Notes under the pieces: generated by a model
Database searches by the model: none
Told to the model about the DNA's origin: nothing
What the model saw: only the letters and a program-made list of their open reading frames with translations
Translations under genes and position numbers: made by a program
NCBI GenBank assembly: GCA_000752995.2
Contig: LM994636.1
Location: forward strand, 903,144-935,778
Source: Haemophilus massiliensis
GTDB taxonomy: Bacteria; Pseudomonadota; Gammaproteobacteria; Enterobacterales; Pasteurellaceae
DNA: 32,635 nucleotides
Direction of reading: 5' to 3'
Shown here: piece by piece, positions 27,231 through 32,635 of the stretch
How the letters are laid out: every line of letters starts with the position of its first letter
Numbering within the stretch: position 1 is the stretch's first letter

Positions 27231-27551
27231 TTATTTTTTCGATTCGTTACAAGCGGATGTTTCAAGAACTTGCAATCCTTCTTTTTTATAAATTGCAAAT
27301 GCACCTTGACGACAATCAGAGCCAAAAAGATCGGCAAATTGTTTTGTTGGTTTTCCTTGGGCAATTAAATATAAGTTACCTTTTTCATCGGTTTGTTGTT
27401 TTTTAATTACCCAATTATTTTTCTGTAAAGACTTAAGCACGCTTTCTTGTGATTGCCCTTCATACATATCTGGCACACCACTTGATGACCAGTCATTTGC
27501 ACAAGCAGATAATAGCAATGCAGCAGTCAGAATAGTTAATTTTTTCATCAT
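27231..27551 (-). CDS. Small lipoprotein between guaB and guaA, uncharacterised
   Basis: I do not recognise the family. The 106-residue product has a lipoprotein signal (MMKKLTILTAALLLSAC) with lipobox LSAC, so Cys17 is the lipidation site. The second ATG at 27548 may be the true start; AAGGGA serves either. The mature part is hydrophilic, with two Cys at 80 and 101 that could pair, and a pattern (QSQESVLKSLQKNNW, NLYLIAQGKP) suggesting a small alpha/beta periplasmic domain. The sorting residue after Cys is Ala, which favours the outer membrane. It is preceded by the guaB terminator and an uptake signal (27592-27600) and is only 22 bp from guaA, so it probably shares a transcript with guaA. 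Confidence 0.85.
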   Translation of the reverse strand: MMKKLTILTAALLLSACANDWSSSGVPDMYEGQSQESVLKSLQKNNWVIKKQQTDEKGNLYLIAQGKPTKQFADLFGSDCRQGAFAIYKKEGLQVLETSACNESKK

Positions 27552-27605
27552 TTTCCCTTGTAAGTTATGTTATAAAATTTAAAAAAAATCAACCGCACTT
27601 TAAAC

Positions 27606-27632
27606 TCAAAAAGGTGGGACAAATCCCACCTT
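27606..27632 (-). terminator. guaB terminator
   Basis: aaggtggga (27611-27619) pairs perfectly with tcccacctt (27624-27632), with a 4-nt loop. On the minus strand TTTTTGAGTTT follows. It separates guaB from the lipoprotein-guaA pair. Confidence 0.88.
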
Positions 27633-27649
27633 GCGATGTTGTTTAACGC

Positions 27650-29113
27650 TTAACCCATGCGGTAGTTAGGTGCTTCTTTGGTAATGGTGACATCATGCAC
27701 ATGGCTTTCTTTAATACCTGCGCCGCTGATACGCACAAATTGTGCTTTGGTGCGCAGCTCATCGATAGTTGCACAGCCGGTTAGCCCCATACAGGAACGT
27801 AGACCGCCCATTTGTTGATGAATAATTTCTTTCAGAAAACCTTTGTAAGGAATGCGTCCTTCTATGCCTTCCGGTACCAATTTGTCCGCCGCGTTATCCG
27901 ATTGGAAATAACGATCTGAAGAACCTTTTGACATTGCGCCTAAGGAACCCATGCCGCGGTATGATTTAAACGCACGACCTTGATAAAGCTCGATTTCGCC
28001 CGGCGCTTCTTCCGTTCCTGCAAACATGGAACCGACCATCACGCAGGAGGCGCCGGCGGCTAAAGCTTTGGCAATATCGCCGGAATAGCGAATACCGCCG
28101 TCGGCGATAACCGGAATGCCGCGCTCTTTTAAGGCTTCCGCCGCATCGGAAATAGCAGTGATTTGCGGCACGCCCACGCCGGTAACAATACGGGTGGTGC
28201 AAATAGAGCCAGGACCGATACCGATTTTCACCGCACTTGCACCGGCGTCGGCAAGGGCGATAGCGCCTTCTGCGGTCGCTACATTGCCGGCGATAATCGG
28301 TAAATCTGGGTATTTGGCGCGGGTTTCGCGCACACGTTGTAATACGCCTTCGGAATGACCGTGCGATGAATCAATAAGCAGCACATCCACACCTGCTTTG
28401 ACTAAGGCGTCAATGCGTTCTTCATTGCCGGCGCCGGCACCGACCGCTGCACCCACGCGCAAACGACCGAACTCATCTTTACACGCGTTTGGCTTGCTTT
28501 CCGCTTTTTGATAGTCCTTTAAGGTGATCATGCCTTTGAGTTTGAAGCTGTCATCAATCACCAGTACTTTTTCAACGCGGTGAGAATGCATTAAATGGAA
28601 AATTTCTTCCCGGCTGGCACCTTCTTTTACCGTCACTAAACGCGCTTTCGGCGTCATCAGATCGGCGACGGTTTTTGTGGAGTCTTTCACAAAACGGGTA
28701 TCACGACCGGTAATAATACCAACCAGATTGCCGTGCGCATCCACGACCGGATAGCCGGCGAAACCGTTTTTCTTGACTAATTCGCCGAGTTCGCCCAAGG
28801 TTAAATCCGGCGAGACGGTTACCGGTTCAGAGACAATACCGCTTTCAAATTTTTTGACTTTACGTACGCGGTCCGCCTGACGCTCGATGCTCATGTTTTT
28901 GTGAATAAATCCGATACCACCTTCCTGTGCCAGCGAAATTGCCAGTTTAGTTTCGGTCACGGTATCCATTGCGGCGGATAACATTGGAATATTTAAACGA
29001 ATGGTTTGGGTAAGTTGGGTGGATAAATTGGCAGTATTTGGCAGCACGGTAGAATGTGCGGGAACCAGAAGAACGTCATCGAAAGTTAAAGCTTCTTTTA
29101 TTACTCGTAACAT
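27650..29113 (-). CDS. guaB: IMP dehydrogenase GuaB
   Basis: Oxidises IMP to XMP with NAD, the committed step to GMP. The 487 residues match E. coli GuaB (488). The catalytic barrel is interrupted by two CBS domains (about residues 92-200; [18 protein letters not shown] and [21 protein letters not shown]). The active-site loop is [13 protein letters not shown] with the nucleophilic Cys, and the flap holds RGMGSLGAM. It is preceded by a PurR-like box and ends in its own terminator, so it appears separately transcribed from guaA. An uptake signal lies at 28230-28238. Confidence 0.98.
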   Translation of the reverse strand: MLRVIKEALTFDDVLLVPAHSTVLPNTANLSTQLTQTIRLNIPMLSAAMDTVTETKLAISLAQEGGIGFIHKNMSIERQADRVRKVKKFESGIVSEPVTVSPDLTLGELGELVKKNGFAGYPVVDAHGNLVGIITGRDTRFVKDSTKTVADLMTPKARLVTVKEGASREEIFHLMHSHRVEKVLVIDDSFKLKGMITLKDYQKAESKPNACKDEFGRLRVGAAVGAGAGNEERIDALVKAGVDVLLIDSSHGHSEGVLQRVRETRAKYPDLPIIAGNVATAEGAIALADAGASAVKIGIGPGSICTTRIVTGVGVPQITAISDAAEALKERGIPVIADGGIRYSGDIAKALAAGASCVMVGSMFAGTEEAPGEIELYQGRAFKSYRGMGSLGAMSKGSSDRYFQSDNAADKLVPEGIEGRIPYKGFLKEIIHQQMGGLRSCMGLTGCATIDELRTKAQFVRISGAGIKESHVHDVTITKEAPNYRMG

Positions 29114-29173
29114 GGCAATATTCTCTCTTTAGAAAGGTTGAAATTCAACGGATGTAAAAAATATTGCGCTGGG

Positions 29174-29201
29174 ATTATACAGACTCCGCAATCGTTTGGG
29201 A
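29174..29201 (-). promoter_or_regulatory. guaB promoter with PurR-like operator
   Basis: On the minus strand a TATAAT (29179-29174) has a weak -35 (ttccca) 17 bp upstream. Between them, ccgcaatcgtttggga (29186-29201) keeps 10 of 12 bases of the PurR core GCAAACGTTTGC. The overlap fits repression of guaB by PurR, as in E. coli. Confidence 0.62.
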
Positions 29202-29277
29202 ATGAATTTTTATAAATATTTTATCTTTTTAAAAAATTATGCTAGAAAGAGCGACATGATTTTAGCGGAGAATATAT

Positions 29278-30216
29278 ATGTACACATTATTAACCTTGCT
29301 GGCGGATGGCAACGCGTATTCTTACCAAAAACTGACCGCACTTTTAGGTAAAGATAAAAAAGTGTTGTGTGCCGAGATTGACGCCTTGCGGGCACAAGGA
29401 CTCACCTTGGTGACTGATGAGCAAACCGTTCGCTTGCAGCCGCAAATGGCGCTGCTTGACGGCAATCGTTTAACGCGGGCGCTGTCGCCTTATCGTGTGA
29501 TGATTAAACCGGTGATTGATTCTACCAATCAGTTTTTATTAGATCGGTTAAGCGATTTACAGAAAGGCGATTTATGTCTGGCGGAATATCAATCGGCAGG
29601 ACGTGGGCGACGTGGGCGGCAGTGGCGTTCGCCTTTTGCCGGGCAGGTGATCTTGAGTTTTTATTGGACACTGGCGCCGGAGATTTCACTGAACGGACTA
29701 AGTCTCGTAATTGGGATTGCTATTGCCGATACATTGAAGGCATTAGGTGCGGAAAACGTGACGCTAAAATGGCCGAATGATGTGCTGTTGCAGGGACGAA
29801 AACTGGCCGGAATTTTGGTAGAAATTGCCAACAGTAAAAACGGGTTGATAAATTTAGTTGTAGGTATCGGAATGAATTTATCCGTTCCCGCGCAGGATAA
29901 TCAGATTGATCAACCTTGGGCAGAATTGACCGAAATACTGCCACAGGTGGATCGCAATGAATTGATTATTCAGCTGGTTAATACACTTTATGCTTATTTG
30001 GCGATTTTCCAACAGCAAGGCGTTGGCTTTTTTCGTCAGCGCTGGTTGGAACTGGATCATTTTTTAGACGAACAAGTGAATATTATTACGACCCGGCAAG
30101 TGATCACAGGCATTGAACAGGGCATTGATGATGAAGGCTATTTGCTGTTATCCACCAACGATGGTGAAAACATGTTGCGCTTTAATGCCGGCGAAGTATC
30201 ACTGCGTAAGGCATAG
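29278..30216 (+). CDS. birA: Biotin-protein ligase / biotin operon repressor BirA
   Basis: Attaches biotin to the carboxyl carrier protein of acetyl-CoA carboxylase and, when loaded with biotinyl-AMP, represses biotin genes. The 312 residues include an N-terminal winged-helix DNA-binding domain (about 1-65), the ligase domain with the GRGRRGRQW biotin-binding loop near residue 115 and LKWPNDVLLQGRKLAGILVE, and a C-terminal SH3-like domain (GIDDEGYLLLSTNDGEN). The N-terminal domain shows it is the bifunctional class. It is divergent from guaB. A candidate -10 (TGc-TAGAAA, 29240-29248) precedes it. An uptake signal lies at 29335-29343. Confidence 0.96.
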   Translation: MYTLLTLLADGNAYSYQKLTALLGKDKKVLCAEIDALRAQGLTLVTDEQTVRLQPQMALLDGNRLTRALSPYRVMIKPVIDSTNQFLLDRLSDLQKGDLCLAEYQSAGRGRRGRQWRSPFAGQVILSFYWTLAPEISLNGLSLVIGIAIADTLKALGAENVTLKWPNDVLLQGRKLAGILVEIANSKNGLINLVVGIGMNLSVPAQDNQIDQPWAELTEILPQVDRNELIIQLVNTLYAYLAIFQQQGVGFFRQRWLELDHFLDEQVNIITTRQVITGIEQGIDDEGYLLLSTNDGENMLRFNAGEVSLRKA

Positions 30217-30219
30217 CAA

Positions 30220-30256
30220 AAGTGCGGTAAAAAATGCAATAATTTTGACCGCACTT
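30220..30256 (-). terminator. Inverted uptake-signal pair between convergent birA and DUF5718 gene
   Basis: aagtgcggt (30220-30228) and accgcactt (30248-30256) form a 9-bp stem. On the minus strand a short T-run (ttttgc) follows the hairpin. It probably terminates the minus-strand gene and perhaps birA too. Confidence 0.65.
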
Positions 30257-30282
30257 ATGGGGTGATACATAACACGCTGAAG

Positions 30283-31116
30283 TTAAACCACTTTTTGCAC
30301 TAGTGCAGAAATATCCGCCGCAAAATCCTCTTTGCGCGCCATTTCCACAATAGTCGCGTGATCGTATGTTTCACCGTTATAAACCACGACAATGCTGGTA
30401 TCACCGGGCTGTAGGAAGGTATGTTCACCAAATGCGGTATAACGCGTGGCGCCGATACTGATGACCGCTTGGCGCGGATAGCCGGCTTGCGCCAACAGCG
30501 GTGCAATGTGGTTCATCGGCCCTTGATCCGGTTGATTATTCATTTTGTCGATAATCCAGTCGAGTAATTTTTGATGAAAATAGCTGTAACCTAACGCCGG
30601 GCTGTCGATTCCGTAAACATTCAGCACACCGTCGCGTCGATGAAAACAGGCGATACGATAACGGTCGATTGCACAGCCGCGATTAAAGCCGGAAAGCGGG
30701 ATCAATGTTTGCGCAATCCCTTTAGTGTTCTCCCCCCAATTTTTCTTTTCACAGATTTTATTGGCATTCGGACGACGAATAGAACAATCGTTATAGGCGG
30801 CAAAATAGCGCGGTAAAAGTGCGGTCACTTTTTGCTCAAAATATTCGACATCACAGATTAAGGCGATTTCCGACTCGATTTGTAAATTATCAGCATCTTT
30901 AGGGAAGACAATTTTGTCATTGGAAAGTGGAAATACGGAAAGAAATTGATAGTCGCCAAGCTTTTCTGCTGGTACATAAAATGGAAAAATGGCTTTGGGT
31001 TGGTGAATTTCTTCAGTTTTCACCTGTAGAAAATCAGCCGCTTCACCAGCTTGTTCTAAATGGCCGGCAAAGTTGCCCGCCACGCCTAAACCAATTGCAT
31101 GCTTGAATTCTGTCAT
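30283..31116 (-). CDS. DUF5718-family protein with fumarylacetoacetate-hydrolase-like features
   Basis: No established function. The best start is the ATG at 31116, giving 277 residues; a longer frame to 31179 adds a basic, family-unlike extension. I recall this family as DUF5718. The pattern follows the FAH hydrolase fold: an early glycine-rich GLGVAGNFAGHLEQ, KIVFPKDADNLQIESEIALI with two glutamates (E81, E83) in the metal-ligand position, AAYNDCSIRR with D110 where FAH proteins have their NDxSxR motif, and KKNWGENTKG after it. These suggest a metal-dependent hydrolase or lyase, but the substrate is unknown. The gene stands alone between birA and the rRNA operon. An internal uptake signal lies at 30817-30825. 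Confidence 0.7.
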   Translation of the reverse strand: MTEFKHAIGLGVAGNFAGHLEQAGEAADFLQVKTEEIHQPKAIFPFYVPAEKLGDYQFLSVFPLSNDKIVFPKDADNLQIESEIALICDVEYFEQKVTALLPRYFAAYNDCSIRRPNANKICEKKNWGENTKGIAQTLIPLSGFNRGCAIDRYRIACFHRRDGVLNVYGIDSPALGYSYFHQKLLDWIIDKMNNQPDQGPMNHIAPLLAQAGYPRQAVISIGATRYTAFGEHTFLQPGDTSIVVVYNGETYDHATIVEMARKEDFAADISALVQKVV

Positions 31117-31239
31117 AGAATTATCTTTAAATTTGTAAAATAATGATCGCACTTTAATCTGAAACTGTCTGCAAAACAAGTCAGGATGGCGGTTTTCTAT
31201 TCAATTAACAGATATTTTGAAATTTTTTCCAAAAAGCGC

Positions 31240-31267
31240 TTGCAAAGGTTGACGAAATCCCTATAAT
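31240..31267 (+). promoter_or_regulatory. rRNA operon promoter
   Basis: TTGCAA (31240-31245), a 16-bp spacer and a consensus TATAAT (31262-31267) are followed by a GC-rich discriminator (acgcccc), the mark of stringent, growth-rate-controlled rRNA promoters. An AT-rich UP-like tract (31211-31235) lies upstream. Confidence 0.8.
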
Positions 31268-31276
31268 ACGCCCCAC

Positions 31277-31330
31277 ACAACGACGCGACGTTGTAAACAA
31301 ACTGAAAAATAACTCGCGTCGTTGTTTTTT
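31277..31330 (+). promoter_or_regulatory. rrn leader hairpin with T-run
   Basis: A perfect 12-bp GC-rich stem (31277-31288 with 31314-31325) is followed at once by a T-tract to 31330, the form of an intrinsic terminator, placed directly before boxA. It occupies the boxB position of the antitermination leader. Confidence 0.75.
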
Positions 31331-31341
31331 GTTCTTTAACA
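31330..31341 (+). promoter_or_regulatory. boxA antitermination element
   Basis: tgttctttaaca at 31330-31341 differs at one base from the consensus TGCTCTTTAACA bound by NusB-NusE. It is expected in the leader of every rRNA operon and lies about 165 bp before the 16S gene. Confidence 0.88.
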
Positions 31342-31504
31342 ATCTATCAGACAATCTGTGTGGGCACTTGTTGATTGACTTTGTTGAAATTATTTAAATT
31401 TTGAAGTCTTGATAAGTGCTTAACTTGAAATTCATATATTCCAACTAAGCGTAATGTTAGTTGGATTAGATTTTTTAGTCAGCAGTTATTGAGCGATTGA
31501 ACTT

Positions 31505-32635
<1,131 letters not shown>

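Larger units (their letters stand above)
524..30825. repeat. Dispersed DNA-uptake signals (AAGTGCGGT / ACCGCACTT)
   Basis: Copies read by eye start near 524, 553, 3051, 3078, 7059, 7779, 9549, 10386, 11779, 16621, 18823, 19045, 20091, 21108, 23835, 24621, 24679, 26754, 27592, 28230, 29335, 30220, 30248 and 30817. This is the Haemophilus-type signal recognised in natural transformation. Many lie inside genes and several form terminator stems. Confidence 0.9.

Noticed and set aside
31117..31179. N-terminal extension of the DUF5718 protein
   Set aside because: It is basic, lacks a ribosome site and begins before the recognisable family start at MTEFKHAIG.

Overview
The window is chromosomal DNA from a member of the Pasteurellaceae (Haemophilus/Actinobacillus/Aggregatibacter group). 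Three things support this: the 9-bp uptake signal AAGTGCGGT occurs at least 24 times on either strand; the 5' part of a Pasteurellaceae-like 16S rRNA gene closes the window; and blocks such as ackA-pta next to yfbV, and birA next to guaB/guaA, have the family's gene order. I cannot name the species.

Layout: (1) 1-3100: 3' end of a DASS/SLC13 transporter, then convergent metE behind tandem MetJ boxes. (2) 3110-7209: acetate node ackA-pta on the minus strand, divergent from yfbV. (3) 7295-9958: a PurR-controlled cvpA-purF run followed by overlapping ubiX. (4) 9969-12246 (minus strand): a 52-aa Gly-rich lipoprotein gene with a CTTAAG-N5-CTTAAG response-regulator box, then moeA-moeB, in which MoeB has lost its zinc cysteines. 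(5) folE. (6) 13161-18421: an iron-regulated module, with a near-perfect Fur box, a TonB-dependent receptor and a PqqL/FusC-type M16 zinc protease. (7) ydjA/sppA divergent pair. (8) 21221-23548: aromatic amino-acid genes aroF-tyrA with TyrR boxes. (9) cdd with a CRP site. (10) tRNA-Leu(CAG) followed by a 760-bp protein-gene-free stretch that holds the frameshifted N-terminus of a P4-type integrase, a scar of an integrative element. (11) guaB, a small lipoprotein, and guaA (minus strand), with birA divergent. (12) A DUF5718/FAH-like protein. (13) An rrn promoter, leader with hairpin and boxA, and 16S rRNA running off the right edge.

Most of the window is housekeeping metabolism with readable control sites: purines (cvpA-purF, guaB, guaA), methionine, tyrosine, molybdenum cofactor, folate/pterin, acetate, and ubiquinone cofactor. 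The parts most worth following up are the QseB/PmrA-type box in front of the undescribed tiny lipoprotein, the Fur-controlled receptor-protease pair (probable import and proteolysis of an iron-bearing protein), the zinc-less MoeB, and the integrase relic at tRNA-Leu.

All functional calls come from reading sequence motifs and from knowledge of the families. No database search was run.
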